Assembly: GCA_016213645.1 (NCBI GenBank)
Contig: JACQZY010000015.1
Location: 1 to 64,000, forward strand
Length of the DNA stretch: 64,000 bases
Source of the DNA: Actinomycetota bacterium
GTDB lineage: Bacteria > Actinomycetota > Thermoleophilia > Solirubrobacterales > JACPNS01
Direction of reading: 5' to 3'
Position numbers and translations under genes: made by a program. The notes under the pieces were generated by a model, which did no database searches, had not been told where the DNA came from, and saw only the letters and a program-made list of their open reading frames with translations. Positions 41,832-51,593 of this stretch are shown here, in pieces. The first letter of the stretch is position 1; the number at the start of each line of letters is the position of its first letter.

Positions 41832-43058
41832 GTGGCTGACACCTTTAAGATCGGACTGCTCGGCAGCGGCACCGTCGGCGGCTCCTTCGCGGCGCTCGTG
41901 GCCGAGCGCGCCGACGCGATCGCCGCGCTGACCGGCCATCGTCCGGAAGTCAGCGGCGTGCTGACGCGCTCGAAGGGCGATTTCGACGAGATCCTCGCCG
42001 AGGCCGACGCGATCGTCGAGCTGATCGGCGGCATCGACCCGGCGCGCGATTTCGTGTCCCGCGCGCTCCAGGTCGGCAAACCCGTGATCACGGCAAACAA
42101 GGCGTTGCTGTCCACCCACGGCGAAGAGCTGTTCGCGGTCGCCGACGCCAACGGCGCGCAGTTGCTGTTCGAGGCTGCCGTGGCCGGCGTGATCCCGGCG
42201 ATCCGCGTGATCGAGGAGTCGCTGGCCGGTGCATACGTCGAGCGCGTTCACGGCATCGTCAACGGCACCACCAACTACATCCTCACCGAGATGGCGCGCA
42301 ACGGCCTCTCCTACGACGCCGCGCTCAAGCAAGCTCAGGATCTCGGCTATGCCGAGGCCGATCCCACGGCAGACGTCGGCGGCGCCGACGCCGCGGCGAA
42401 GATGGCGATCCTCGCACGCCTCGCATTTGGCGCGGGCGTCACGCTCGACCAGGTCGCCTGCGAAGGCATTCAGAACATCACCTCGGAAGACATCGCCTAC
42501 GCCAAGGAGTTCGATCTAGTTCTCAAGCTCGTCGGCACGGCGGAACGGATCAACGGCGGCATCAGCGTGCGCGTGTTCCCCGCCTTCCTGTATCCCAGCC
42601 ACCCGCTGGCCAGCGTGCATGGTTCGTTCAACGCCGTCACCGTCGAGTCGCCCGCGATCACCGAGATCACGATGAGCGGACCCGGTGCGGGCGGCATCCA
42701 GACCGCCAGCGCGGTCCTGGGTGACTTGGTGTCGATCCTTCGCGGATCGCCCCGCGCCCGCCCGCCCGCCGCCCCGGCGCAGATCGTCACCGACATCCAA
42801 TCGGCGTTCTATCTGCACCTTGAGGTTGAGGACCGTCCCGGGGTATTGGCCGACGTCGCCGCCAAGCTGGGCGAACACGGCGTGTCCGTGCGCAGCTTCA
42901 ACCAGCAGGACGCCGGTCAGGGCGCGCGCCTTGTGATGGTCATGCACCGCACGCCCGAGCACGACTTTTTCGCCGCCGTGAATCAGATAAAAGACCTGCC
43001 GGCCGTCAGCGCCGAGCCACGCGTGATCCGCGTGATCGAAGAGGAGTTTGTGGAGTAA
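41832..43058 (+). CDS. hom: Homoserine dehydrogenase with C-terminal ACT domain
   Basis: 408 aa from GTG 41832, with GGAG motifs 10-14 nt upstream. [15 protein letters not shown] binds NAD(P). [12 protein letters not shown] and [21 protein letters not shown] are the homoserine-dehydrogenase core. Residues from about 320 form an ACT domain ([20 protein letters not shown]), the usual threonine feedback site. It reduces aspartate semialdehyde to homoserine. It is 16 bp behind lysA and 2 bp before thrC. Confidence 0.96.
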   Translation: MADTFKIGLLGSGTVGGSFAALVAERADAIAALTGHRPEVSGVLTRSKGDFDEILAEADAIVELIGGIDPARDFVSRALQVGKPVITANKALLSTHGEELFAVADANGAQLLFEAAVAGVIPAIRVIEESLAGAYVERVHGIVNGTTNYILTEMARNGLSYDAALKQAQDLGYAEADPTADVGGADAAAKMAILARLAFGAGVTLDQVACEGIQNITSEDIAYAKEFDLVLKLVGTAERINGGISVRVFPAFLYPSHPLASVHGSFNAVTVESPAITEITMSGPGAGGIQTASAVLGDLVSILRGSPRARPPAAPAQIVTDIQSAFYLHLEVEDRPGVLADVAAKLGEHGVSVRSFNQQDAGQGARLVMVMHRTPEHDFFAAVNQIKDLPAVSAEPRVIRVIEEEFVE

Positions 43059-43060
43059 TC

Positions 43061-44098
43061 ATGCCCGGATTGATCGAGCGTTATCTGGACCGACTGCCCT
43101 TCGAGGCCGACGATCCGATCGTCAGCATCCAAGAAGGCTCAACACCGCTGGTGCCCGCGCCGCGTCTTGCGGAGCGCGTTGATGCCGACGTCTATCTGAA
43201 GATCGAGGGCGCCAACCCCACAGGCTCGTTCAAAGACCGCGGCATGACCTGCGCCGTCAGCGCCGCCGCGCGCGAGGGCGCCCAAGCCGTGATCTGCGCC
43301 TCCACCGGCAACACGGCCGCCAGCGCCGCCGCCTACGCTGCCCGCGCCGGCATGACCTGCGCAGTGCTGGTGCCCGACGGCAAGATCGCCGCCGGCAAAC
43401 TGGCTCAGGCGCTGATCTACGGCGCCCGTGTGATCGCGCTGGCCGGCAACTTCGACGTCGCCCTGCAGCTGGTGCGGGAGCTGGCGCAGAATCACCCGAT
43501 CGCGCTGGTCAACAGCGTCAACGACTTTCGCATCCAGGGCCAGAAGACCGCGTCGTTCGAGATCAGCGACGCGCTGGGACCGATCGATCTGCTGTGCATT
43601 CCGGTCGGCAACGCCGGCAACATCACGGCCTACTGGAAGGGCTTCAAGGAGTACGACGAATCCCCGGAACTCAACGGCTACCAGGCCGAAGGAGCCGCGC
43701 CGCTGGTACTCGGTCATCCCGTCGAAAACCCCGAGACCGTCGCCAGCGCGATCCGCATCGGCAACCCCGCCCGCTGGGAGGAAGCGATGGCCGCGATCAC
43801 CGAGTCTCGCGGTCAGATCCGCGCCGTCAGCGACGCCGAGATCCTCGATGCCTACACCTGGCTGCCCGCAAACGAAGGCGTCTTCTGCGAACCGGCCAGC
43901 GCCGCCAGCGTCGCCGGATTGCTCAAGTTCGGCGTCTCCGACGCCGCTCGCGAACGTGCCGCCGGCGGACGGCCAAAGGTCGTCTGCATCCTCACCGGCC
44001 ACGGCCTGAAGGACCCGGACACGGCGTTCGACAACGTCGGCTCAGTGATCCCCTGCGCGCCCGAAATGGCCGAGATCGAACGCGCGGTGCTTGGATGA
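43061..44098 (+). CDS. thrC: Threonine synthase
   Basis: 345 aa. PLP lysine is in [14 protein letters not shown] near residue 58; [20 protein letters not shown] and [14 protein letters not shown] bind the phosphate. It matches the short class of actinobacterial and archaeal-type threonine synthases. It converts O-phosphohomoserine to threonine. The start is 2 bp after hom, so the two are translationally coupled. Confidence 0.96.
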   Translation: MPGLIERYLDRLPFEADDPIVSIQEGSTPLVPAPRLAERVDADVYLKIEGANPTGSFKDRGMTCAVSAAAREGAQAVICASTGNTAASAAAYAARAGMTCAVLVPDGKIAAGKLAQALIYGARVIALAGNFDVALQLVRELAQNHPIALVNSVNDFRIQGQKTASFEISDALGPIDLLCIPVGNAGNITAYWKGFKEYDESPELNGYQAEGAAPLVLGHPVENPETVASAIRIGNPARWEEAMAAITESRGQIRAVSDAEILDAYTWLPANEGVFCEPASAASVAGLLKFGVSDAARERAAGGRPKVVCILTGHGLKDPDTAFDNVGSVIPCAPEMAEIERAVLG

Positions 44099-44123
44099 AC
44101 CTCCGCGCCGCACGGGTGCTGGT

Positions 44124-44975
44124 GTGAACCGCCGCCGGGTCGTCAAGGTCCCGGCCAGCTCGGCCAACCTGGGCCCCGGTTTCGACGTGCTGGCCGGCGC
44201 ACTCGATCTCACGCTGACGGTCGAAGTCGAAGAGACGGGGGAGTTCGCCGTAATCACGGACCTGCCGGTGCCTACCGACAAGTCCAACCTGATCGTGCGT
44301 GCCTTCGAGACATTGCATTCGGCCGACGATTTCCGCTTCACGGTGACGAGCGAGATTCCGCTGACCGGCGGCCTGGGCAGCAGCGCCAGCGCGATCCTCG
44401 CGGGTGTCGCCGCCGCCGACCACATCTTCGAACTGGGCACCGACCTGCTCGCTCAGTCCACCAAGCTTGAGGGCCACATCGACAATCTCGCCGCCGCGTT
44501 GTACGGCGGCTTCGTCGTCTGCACCCGCGGCCACGTCGCCCGCGTTCAGCCGCCCGCCGGCCTCGAGGGCGTAATCGCAATTCCACCGGCCGATCACAGC
44601 GTGCCCACCGAGCAGGCCCGCGCTGCGTTGCCGCCGGATGTACCGATGCGTGAGGCCGTCGCCTCGATCGCACACTCGGCCTACGTGGTGCTCGGCCTCG
44701 AGCGCGACGACTGGGACCTGATCTCGCGAGGCCTCGACGACGTGCTCCACCAGCCGCGCCGCGAACACCTCTACCCGCAGTCAATGCAGCTGGTCCGCAG
44801 CGCTCGCGGCCTAGGCGCACTAGGCGCCACGATCAGCGGCGCCGGCCCAAGCGTGCTGATCTGGACCACCTGGGAAAACACCGGCAACGTTCTGGAAGCC
44901 GCCCGCGCCGCCGCCCCCGGCTGGGACCTACGCCGAGTCACCTTCGCCCAGGGCGGCCTGGACGTAATCGTCTAA
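44124..44975 (+). CDS. thrB: Homoserine kinase
   Basis: 283 aa from GTG 44124 (VNRRRVVKVPASSANLGPGF), which places the GHMP motif at the usual distance; TTG 44091, overlapping thrC, is an alternative. PASSANLGPGFD is the substrate motif, and PLTGGLGSSASAILAG the ATP-binding loop. ISGAGPSVLIW is the C-terminal GHMP motif. It phosphorylates homoserine for thrC. With hom and thrC it completes threonine synthesis from aspartate semialdehyde. Confidence 0.95.
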   Translation: MNRRRVVKVPASSANLGPGFDVLAGALDLTLTVEVEETGEFAVITDLPVPTDKSNLIVRAFETLHSADDFRFTVTSEIPLTGGLGSSASAILAGVAAADHIFELGTDLLAQSTKLEGHIDNLAAALYGGFVVCTRGHVARVQPPAGLEGVIAIPPADHSVPTEQARAALPPDVPMREAVASIAHSAYVVLGLERDDWDLISRGLDDVLHQPRREHLYPQSMQLVRSARGLGALGATISGAGPSVLIWTTWENTGNVLEAARAAAPGWDLRRVTFAQGGLDVIV

Positions 44976-45182
44976 CGCCCCCGCGCAGCGCACCTCCGTA
45001 CCTGCACTAACGCGTTCCCACGCCACCCCCGCACTCCCCGTCGCACCGCGCTCCTCCGCGGTGCCCCAGCAGTGCCCCTGCGGCGCCCCCCGCAACGCCG
45101 CCGTCGCACTCCGCCCCCCCGCAACGCCCCAGCGGCATCCTCGCCCGGCCACCCCCCGCCGCACCCAGACCCGCGCCCCTGC

Positions 45183-45359
45183 GTAGATGTCCGACACCTA
45201 CGCGCCAACCACGCCCTTCTCCGCGTAGATGTCCGACACCTACGCAGCAGCCACGCCCTTCTCCGCGCCGACTGCGTAGATGTCCGACATCTACGCGTCA
45301 ACCACGCCCTTCTCCGCGTAGATGTCCGACATCTCGCGTGCGAGGAGTCCGACATCTAC
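45183..45359 (+). repeat. Left REP-like hairpin array (four units, 42/51/42-bp spacing)
   Basis: Units begin at 45183, 45225, 45276 and 45318 with GTAGATGTCCGACA. Units 1 and 2 end CCTAC and unit 3 ends TCTAC, which makes the exact palindrome GTAGATGTCCGACATCTAC. Unit 4 is broken after ATCT and followed by a second half (TCCGACATCTAC near 45348) that can pair back to it. Spacers share CCACGCCCTTCTCCGC. The 44976-45182 stretch before it is C-rich and has no gene; 45360-45474 holds the region before the transposase-like gene. Confidence 0.93.
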
Positions 45360-45474
45360 GCGCAATACCGCATTCGAATCGCAGATCACCTCATCGGCAG
45401 CAGTGCAAATCTGTAAAAAGTTCGTAACAGGGGGTAGCTGGAGGGGCTCTCAACCATTAACTCATTAGAGAGTT

Positions 45475-46119
45475 ATGGCGAGTGGAATCCGGCACAAACC
45501 GATCGATGCCCCTGGGGCGGTATTTCACGTCACGGCGCATGGCGTCGGCGATACGGCGATTTTCCGCAGCTCATACGACAAGCGTGAGTTCCTCACCATC
45601 TACCGCAATTACCTCAGCCCGATTCCGATGCGAAATTCCGCCAGACGACCGTATGCCAAGCTCCATCGCGAAGTCGCTGTGCTCGGATACTGCCTGCTGG
45701 ATAATCACTTCCACCTGATTGTCCGCCAGCAAACTCCCGACGGCATGTACAAGCTGATGAAACGCACCCAGACTGCGTATGTCCGCTACTTCAACGACCG
45801 TTACGGGCGTCGTGGTCCGCTATTCGACGCTTGCTATGCGGCGAAGCCGGTCAACAGTCTCAGGCATGCGCGTTTCAGTATCGCCTACGCGCATCTCAAT
45901 CACGAGATCGAGCAGCTCGACTACGAGTTCTCCAGTCACCGGCTTTTCCTCGGCAAGGAATCAAATGATTGGTTGGATGTCAAAGCCGGACTCGCCATCT
46001 TTGGTGGCGTCAGTCAATACAAGCGATTTCTGAACCAGTTTGGCCCGTCCATAATCGACCGCAAGCTGAAGAAGCGAGGACTCTGTCCCGAATCCCACGC
46101 CTTCCGTCCGATCCGCTGA
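45475..46119 (+). CDS. REP-associated tyrosine transposase-like protein (RAYT, Y1 family)
   Basis: 214 aa from ATG 45475. It has the Y1-transposase layout: PGAVFHVTAHGVGDTAIF near residue 13, the metal-binding HUH motif in LLDNHFHLIVRQ (His78, His80), the segment TQTAYVRYFNDRYGRRGPLF near 98-117, and SIAYAHLNHEIEQ near 135. RAYTs are single-copy relatives of IS200/IS605 enzymes that act on REP hairpins and spread them. Here the gene is flanked by two arrays of GTAG-starting hairpins, the substrate type expected. It has no terminal inverted repeats of its own, so it is domesticated rather than a normal IS. Confidence 0.88.
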   Translation: MASGIRHKPIDAPGAVFHVTAHGVGDTAIFRSSYDKREFLTIYRNYLSPIPMRNSARRPYAKLHREVAVLGYCLLDNHFHLIVRQQTPDGMYKLMKRTQTAYVRYFNDRYGRRGPLFDACYAAKPVNSLRHARFSIAYAHLNHEIEQLDYEFSSHRLFLGKESNDWLDVKAGLAIFGGVSQYKRFLNQFGPSIIDRKLKKRGLCPESHAFRPIR

Positions 46120-46168
46120 TCCCGACCCACCGCCCGACCAGAGCTCACGCTCCACGCCCGCCCCTGCG

Positions 46169-46322
46169 TAGATGTCCGACACCTACGCGCCAACCGCGCC
46201 CTTCTCCGCGTAGATGTCCGACACCTACGCAGCAGCCACGCCCTTCTCCGCGCCGACTGCGTAGATGTCCGACACCTACGCGCCAACCACGCCCTTCCCT
46301 GCGTAGATGTCCGACACCTACG
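46169..46322 (+). repeat. Right REP-like hairpin array (four units, 42/51/42-bp spacing)
   Basis: Units start at 46169, 46211, 46262 and 46304, all GTAGATGTCCGACACCTAC. The spacing is 42, 51 and 42 bp, exactly as in the left array, and the spacers are near-identical (CCACGCCCTTCTCCGC). Both arrays have the same orientation. This is a direct duplication of a whole array around the RAYT gene. The gap from 46120 to 46507 otherwise holds only the gltB leader. Confidence 0.95.
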
Positions 46323-46507
46323 CGCCAACCACCGCTCGCCTACCCACAAGTAAGCAGAAACGCCCCCATTTACCCGTCATTCTGTTAGATTGCCCTTACT
46401 GAATCCGCGTGTAGCGCCCCGGCAATCGCGCGGTTCGAAGCTCAAAATTCCACGTTAAACCCCGTCGCGCGCCCTCTCGAAGCAAGGCGCGGTCCCGAGG
46501 AGAGACG

Positions 46508-49500
46508 ATGTCCCCATCTAACGGCTCAGAGAAGCTCGGCCGGTCAACCGACGGCGCTCGTGACGCCCACGTCGGCGCCCACCAAACCGGCCAATCCCGC
46601 CATTCCGGCCAGTCCCGCCATTCCGGCCAGTCCCGCCATTTCGGCCAGTCCCCCCAAACCGGCCAACCCCACCAGACCGGCCAGACCGGCCAAACCGGCA
46701 AAACCGGCCAAATCCCCCAAACCGGCCCTTCCCGCCAAACCGGCAAAACCGGCCAAGCCCCCCACCCCCATCAACCCGCCCCCGGCGGCCCGCTCCCGCC
46801 CACGCCCCGCTTCTCCAGCACCCAGCACTACCGCCCACTCGCCCCGCCCGCCACGGTTGAGGACCAGGACGCCTGCGCCCTCTACGCCAGCGTGCGCAAA
46901 GACGGCAAGCCCGCGCACGACCCCATTCCGAAGGCGCTCGACGCCCTCGGCCAAATGCTGCACCGTGCAGGCAACATCGACGGCGAGGGCGACGGCTGCG
47001 GCATGCAGATCGACGTCCCGCGCAAGATCTGGTCCGAGGAGATCCGCAAGGACGGCCACGCGCCCAGTCTCGCGCTCGACCCCAAGTTCGCCGTCGCCCA
47101 CATATTCATCCCAAGAACCACCAAAGTCAAAGACCTCCAGCACGACGCCCGCGAGATCATGTCCGCTGCCGGCCTGCGCGTGCTGGCCGAGCGAGAAGGT
47201 GTCGTAGACAGCTCCGCGTTGGGTGCCACCGCCCGCGAGGAGGAACCCGTGTTCTGGCAGGTCGGCGGCCTGATCGACGGTCCCCGCCCGTGCTTCGAAC
47301 TGATGATCGAGTTGGAGCAAAAGCTCGACGTCCATGTCGCCTCGCTCTCAAATGACACCGTCGTCTACAAGCTGATGGGTGCCCCGGGCGCCCTCGGCCG
47401 TTACTTCCCAGACCTCATGGACGAACGTCTCGAGACGGTCGCCGTGCTCGGCCACAACCGCTATTCCACAAACACCTGGCCCACCTTCAAGCGCGTTCAG
47501 CCATTTGGGGTGATCGGCCACAACGGCGAGATCAACACGATCGTTCAGCTCCGGGAAGAGGCCCGTCTGCTGGGCGTGCCGATTCACGCCGACGGCTCGG
47601 ACAGCCAAGACTTCAACCGCGTGATCGAGACCTTCGTGCAGCGCGACGGTCTTAGTCTGATCGAAGCGATGGAGTTGGTGCTGCCGCCGATCGTCAACGA
47701 GATCAAAGACCTCTCGCCCGAGCTCAGCCACTTCTACATGTATCTGCGGCAGGCCTTCGGCCCCTTCACGCAGGGACCCGTGGCGTTGATCAGCCGCGTC
47801 GCCGACGAGTGTCTCTTCAGCACCGACGCTCTGGGCCTGCGCCCGATCTGGCAGGTCGAAACCGTCGACGATTTCATCTTCAGTTCCGAGCCCGGCGTCG
47901 CACCGGTCGCCGAAACCGTCAGCGAGCCCAAGCCGCTGGCCCCCGGCGAGAAGGTCGCGCTACAGATCAACCCCGACCACGGCACCCGTCTGCGCGGTCA
48001 CGACGAGGTTCAGCGCCTCGCGTATGAGCGTTGGCTCAAGCGCGTCGGCAGCGACACCGTGCCCAGCTACGACACCGCTCTGTTGACGGGTGGCCCCAGC
48101 GAAGGACCGGACATCCCGGGCTATGCCCACGCCGGTCCGGCCGAACCGGTCAAGGTGTCCGACCACGTACTCGGCGGCTTTGGCTGGCTTCGCGAGGACA
48201 TGAAGCTGATTCAGCAGATGGCCAGCAACGGCGCCGAGCCGATCGGCTCGCTTGGTTATGACGGTCCGCTGGCCGCGCTCAACTCCGAGCGCCAGAATCT
48301 CGCCGATTACTTCAAAGAGACGGTCGCAGTGGTCACCAACCCGGCGATCGACCGCGAGCGGGAGATCGAGCACTTCAGTTGCCGAACGGTTTTCGGCGCT
48401 CGTCCTCAGCCGACCGAGCCGATCCCGGACCCCGGCACGATCGAGCTCAGCTTCCCGATCGTGCTCGGTGGTCACCACCGCATGGCGCCGCTGGATGCGG
48501 ACACGCTGCGCAAGATCGCGCGAAACCACAAGAGTTATCTGTTGGAGGACCTCTGGGAGGCTTTCCCCGGCAAGCGCAGCGCCGTGCTCGACATCGCCTG
48601 CCTCGAGAGCGAGAACACAAAGGGCGCGATCGAGCGACTCAAGTTCGAGGCGATCGACCTCGTGCGCCAGGGCGCCGAGCTGATCGTGCTCTCTGACCGC
48701 ACGGTCTTTGACGGCGACCGCCGTTACATCGATCCGCACCTCGCGATCGCCGCGATCGACACCGCGCTGAAAAACGCCAAGGGCACAGACGCCGAAGAGA
48801 CGAACCTGCGCCGCCGCACCAGCCTGGTCGTACGCAGCGGCGCCCTGCGCAACGTGCACGACGTGATGATCGCGCTGGGTCTGGGTGCCGACGGCGTCTG
48901 TCCTTACGTAATGTTCGAGGTCGCCTGCGTAGACGACTACGAGGCCGACTACAACCACCTCTGCGGAGCCCTGCGCAAGGGCATGGAGAAGGTCATCTCC
49001 ACGATCGGCATCCACGAGGTGCGCGGCTACGCGCGCCAGTTCAGTGCGATCGGCATCAAGCCCGAGATTGCCGAGATCCTCGGCGTCGAGAGCTATTACG
49101 GCTCCGAGAAGGGCGGCCTCGGGTTTGCCGAACTCGACGACGATGGCAACGAGCGCAAGCTCGTACTGGCCCAGAGCGAGATTTCCAAGCCCGCCAAGAC
49201 CTTTCGCTTTTACCCGAAGGTCTGGAAGGCCGCAAACGCCGCCTCGTATGGCCGCGCCGGCTACGACGAGTACAGCGCCAAAGTGCGCGAGCTCGAGGCC
49301 GAAAACCCGGTGTCGCTTCGCCACGTGCTCGATGTGGAATCCGATCGAGAGCCGATTCCGGCCGAGCAAGTAGACACGACTGTCGGTCACCACGACTATC
49401 CGATCGTGATCGCCAGCATGAGCTTCGGCTCGCAGAGCGAGACGGCCTTTCGCGCCTACGCCGAGGCCGCGAAGCGGATCAACATCCTCAGCATCAACGG

Positions 49501-51439
49501 CGAGGGCGGCGAGCCGCGCGACATGATCGGCATGTATCCCAAGCACCGCGGTCAGCAGATCGCCTCCGGTCGCTTTGGCGTCACGAGTGATCTGATCAAC
49601 AGCAGCTATTTGGTGGAGATCAAGATCGGCCAGGGCGCAAAGCCCGGCGAGGGCGGTCACCTGCCGGCAAAGAAGGTCACCGAAAAGGTCGCCGCCGCGC
49701 GTAACGCCACCACCGGCACGGACCTAATCTCGCCCAGCAACAACCACGACCTCTACTCAATCGAGGACCTCGCCGGTCTCGTCGACGAACTCAAGACCGC
49801 AAATCCGGACGCACGCGTAGCCGTCAAGGTGCCGGTGGTTCCGAACATCGGCACGATCGGCGTGGGTATCGCCAAAGCCGGCGCCGACATCATCACGCTG
49901 TCGGGCTTCGAGGGCGGCACCGGCGCCGCGCGCAGTCACGCACTGCGCCACGTCGGTCTGCCGTCGGACATCGGCACCCGTGCCGTGCACCGTGCGCTGA
50001 TGGAGGCAGGCATCCGCAACAGGGTGGAGATCTGGGCCGACGGTGGATACCGCCACGGCTGGGACATCGTCAAGCTCCACTGCCTCGGCGCAAACCGCGT
50101 TGGATTCGGCACGCTGGCGATGGTCAGTCTCGGCTGCACGATCTGCCGCGGCTGCCAGTTGGACACCTGCCACGTCGGCATCGCCACGCAGATCGAAACC
50201 ACCCAGCAGGCCGAGCTTCACGGTCTCAAGAAATTCACTCCGCAGGTCTACGGCGACGCCGTCACGGCCTGCACCACATTCTTTAAAGCGATGGGTGAGG
50301 AAGTCCGCCAGATCACCGCGCAACTCGGCTACGAGCGCGCGCAGGATCTGGTCGGTCGCTCCGACCTGCTGATTCAGTCTGCCGCGTTCGACAGGCTCGA
50401 TCTCACGGAGATGATCCAGCCGCTCGAGGAGTTCCTGGACCTCGAGCCGATCGACCTGCCGGTCTCGGAGTCCGCCGACGCACGCGCCGAGGCCGGAATC
50501 ATCGTCAGTCGGCCGATCGAGATGCCCGTCAAAGAGGCGTCAAAAACGCTCGCCGCACTTGTGCCAGACGTCTGCGGAGGCAGCCTTGCCGGCAGTGGAC
50601 CGATGAGCTATTCCTACCCGCGCCCGACCAACGCAGGCGACCGCGTGCTCGGCACCGAACTCGCAGGCGGCATCTCACGTGAGCGCATCTTCAATGACGG
50701 ACCCGAGCGGACGGAGGAGACCCTCGTCAATGTCAGGTTCGACGACGGCTCCGTCGCCGGCGGCGGCCTTGGCGCGTTCAACGTGCACGGCGTCAAGATC
50801 GACGTCTCCGGAGGCGCTCAGGACGGCGTCGGCAAGTGCATGTTCGGCGGTTCAATCGCCGTGCTCAAAGGCGTCAACAAATTCGGCAAGCGCGTGAACG
50901 GCAGCGTCGGCAAGTCCTTCGCCTACGGCGCCCAGCGCGGCCGCCTGTTCGTGCAGGGCAGTGCGGACTCGCGCTTCTGCATTCGTCTTTCCGGCGCCGA
51001 CGTCGTGATCGGCGGCGAGCCCGCCGAACCGGTCGACGACTCAAAGGGCTGCCTGGCCGACCGCGCCAACATCAAGGGCTTCGCCTTCGAGTACATGACG
51101 GCCGGACGCGCGGTCGTGCTCGGCGATCCTGGTCCCTGGGCCTGCGCCGGCATGACCGGCGGGCGCATCTACATGCGCCACTGGCCGAAAATGGGCCTCA
51201 CGCAGGAATCGCTCACGCGCCGGCTGGGCAAGGGGGCGAAGGCCGTAATCAAGGAGATCGACACCGAGGGCGTGCTCGACATCCAGGATCTACTGGAGTC
51301 TTACGCCGACGAGTTGCGCGACAACGGCCAGCCGGAGGAGGCGGACCGCATGATCGCGCTTTCGGCCGACGCCACGACGAACTTCCTGATGTGCGTGCCG
51401 CAGAGTGAGCAGGCCGACCCGTCGGTCTCCACCGAGTAG
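46508..51439 (+). CDS. gltB: Glutamate synthase large subunit with long repetitive propeptide
   Basis: 1643 aa from ATG 46508, behind GAGGAG at 46497-46502. The catalytic N-terminal cysteine is probably Cys123 (DACALYASV), so residues 1-122 would be a propeptide, far longer than the usual 10-40. It is made of GQSRHS and TGQTGK-type repeats. The Ntn amidotransferase domain follows, then the FMN TIM barrel (GEGGEPRDMIGMYPKHRGQ; LSGFEGGTGAA). The 3Fe-4S cysteines are Cys1210, Cys1216 and Cys1221 (CTICRGCQLDTC). The C-terminal GXGXG beta-helix carries the GGxG repeats. It makes two glutamate from glutamine and 2-oxoglutarate. No gltD lies in the window. Confidence 0.95.
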   Translation: MSPSNGSEKLGRSTDGARDAHVGAHQTGQSRHSGQSRHSGQSRHFGQSPQTGQPHQTGQTGQTGKTGQIPQTGPSRQTGKTGQAPHPHQPAPGGPLPPTPRFSSTQHYRPLAPPATVEDQDACALYASVRKDGKPAHDPIPKALDALGQMLHRAGNIDGEGDGCGMQIDVPRKIWSEEIRKDGHAPSLALDPKFAVAHIFIPRTTKVKDLQHDAREIMSAAGLRVLAEREGVVDSSALGATAREEEPVFWQVGGLIDGPRPCFELMIELEQKLDVHVASLSNDTVVYKLMGAPGALGRYFPDLMDERLETVAVLGHNRYSTNTWPTFKRVQPFGVIGHNGEINTIVQLREEARLLGVPIHADGSDSQDFNRVIETFVQRDGLSLIEAMELVLPPIVNEIKDLSPELSHFYMYLRQAFGPFTQGPVALISRVADECLFSTDALGLRPIWQVETVDDFIFSSEPGVAPVAETVSEPKPLAPGEKVALQINPDHGTRLRGHDEVQRLAYERWLKRVGSDTVPSYDTALLTGGPSEGPDIPGYAHAGPAEPVKVSDHVLGGFGWLREDMKLIQQMASNGAEPIGSLGYDGPLAALNSERQNLADYFKETVAVVTNPAIDREREIEHFSCRTVFGARPQPTEPIPDPGTIELSFPIVLGGHHRMAPLDADTLRKIARNHKSYLLEDLWEAFPGKRSAVLDIACLESENTKGAIERLKFEAIDLVRQGAELIVLSDRTVFDGDRRYIDPHLAIAAIDTALKNAKGTDAEETNLRRRTSLVVRSGALRNVHDVMIALGLGADGVCPYVMFEVACVDDYEADYNHLCGALRKGMEKVISTIGIHEVRGYARQFSAIGIKPEIAEILGVESYYGSEKGGLGFAELDDDGNERKLVLAQSEISKPAKTFRFYPKVWKAANAASYGRAGYDEYSAKVRELEAENPVSLRHVLDVESDREPIPAEQVDTTVGHHDYPIVIASMSFGSQSETAFRAYAEAAKRINILSINGEGGEPRDMIGMYPKHRGQQIASGRFGVTSDLINSSYLVEIKIGQGAKPGEGGHLPAKKVTEKVAAARNATTGTDLISPSNNHDLYSIEDLAGLVDELKTANPDARVAVKVPVVPNIGTIGVGIAKAGADIITLSGFEGGTGAARSHALRHVGLPSDIGTRAVHRALMEAGIRNRVEIWADGGYRHGWDIVKLHCLGANRVGFGTLAMVSLGCTICRGCQLDTCHVGIATQIETTQQAELHGLKKFTPQVYGDAVTACTTFFKAMGEEVRQITAQLGYERAQDLVGRSDLLIQSAAFDRLDLTEMIQPLEEFLDLEPIDLPVSESADARAEAGIIVSRPIEMPVKEASKTLAALVPDVCGGSLAGSGPMSYSYPRPTNAGDRVLGTELAGGISRERIFNDGPERTEETLVNVRFDDGSVAGGGLGAFNVHGVKIDVSGGAQDGVGKCMFGGSIAVLKGVNKFGKRVNGSVGKSFAYGAQRGRLFVQGSADSRFCIRLSGADVVIGGEPAEPVDDSKGCLADRANIKGFAFEYMTAGRAVVLGDPGPWACAGMTGGRIYMRHWPKMGLTQESLTRRLGKGAKAVIKEIDTEGVLDIQDLLESYADELRDNGQPEEADRMIALSADATTNFLMCVPQSEQADPSVSTE
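46583..46760 (+). repeat. Tandem CCGGCCA-based repeats encoding the gltB propeptide
   Basis: Three 18-bp units CATTCCGGCCAGTCCCGC start at 46601, 46619 and 46637 (the last with changes). They are followed by a shorter, irregular ACCGGCCAAACCGGCAAA pattern up to about 46760. Frame is kept throughout. All reading frames carry the periodicity, so the DNA repeat came first and the protein repeat follows from it. Confidence 0.9.
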
Positions 51440-51557
51440 GCGAAAGCATCGCCCGGGGCTAGCCGAGCCGGCAGGCGTGAGAGGCTGTGGTCAAGCACGG
51501 TCGACAAGCGCCGGCATCAGTCAATCGCCGTGTTATGCACTGGTGCCAAGTCGCCGT

Positions 51558-51583
51558 CTCGGCGCGGGCGAGGCCGCGCCGAG
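51558..51583. terminator. Hairpin between the convergent gltB and FHA genes
   Basis: CTCGGCGCGG at 51558-51567 and CCGCGCCGAG at 51574-51583 form a perfect 10-bp stem with a 6-nt loop. It lies between the two facing stop codons (51439 and 51594). Confidence 0.6.
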
Positions 51584-51593
51584 GGCGCGATGC

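Noticed and set aside
40502-42151. 549-aa minus-strand frame across lysA and hom
   Set aside because: Shadow frame with Val/Asp/Gly/Arg-rich composition typical of reverse reading; lysA and hom are clearly real.
44976-45182. Several short plus and minus frames in the C-rich stretch after thrB
   Set aside because: Composition is simple Pro/Arg/Cys-rich from C-tracts, with no start signals; treated as non-coding.
45183-46322. CRISPR-like regularly spaced repeats
   Set aside because: The spacers are themselves repeated and nearly identical, units are self-complementary hairpins, only four per array, and no cas genes are present. REP/RAYT fits better.
47960-49660. 566-aa open frame on the minus strand inside gltB
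   Set aside because: Shadow of a GC-rich coding gene: no start context and no motifs, and the plus-strand gltB frame carries all FMN and Fe-S motifs.
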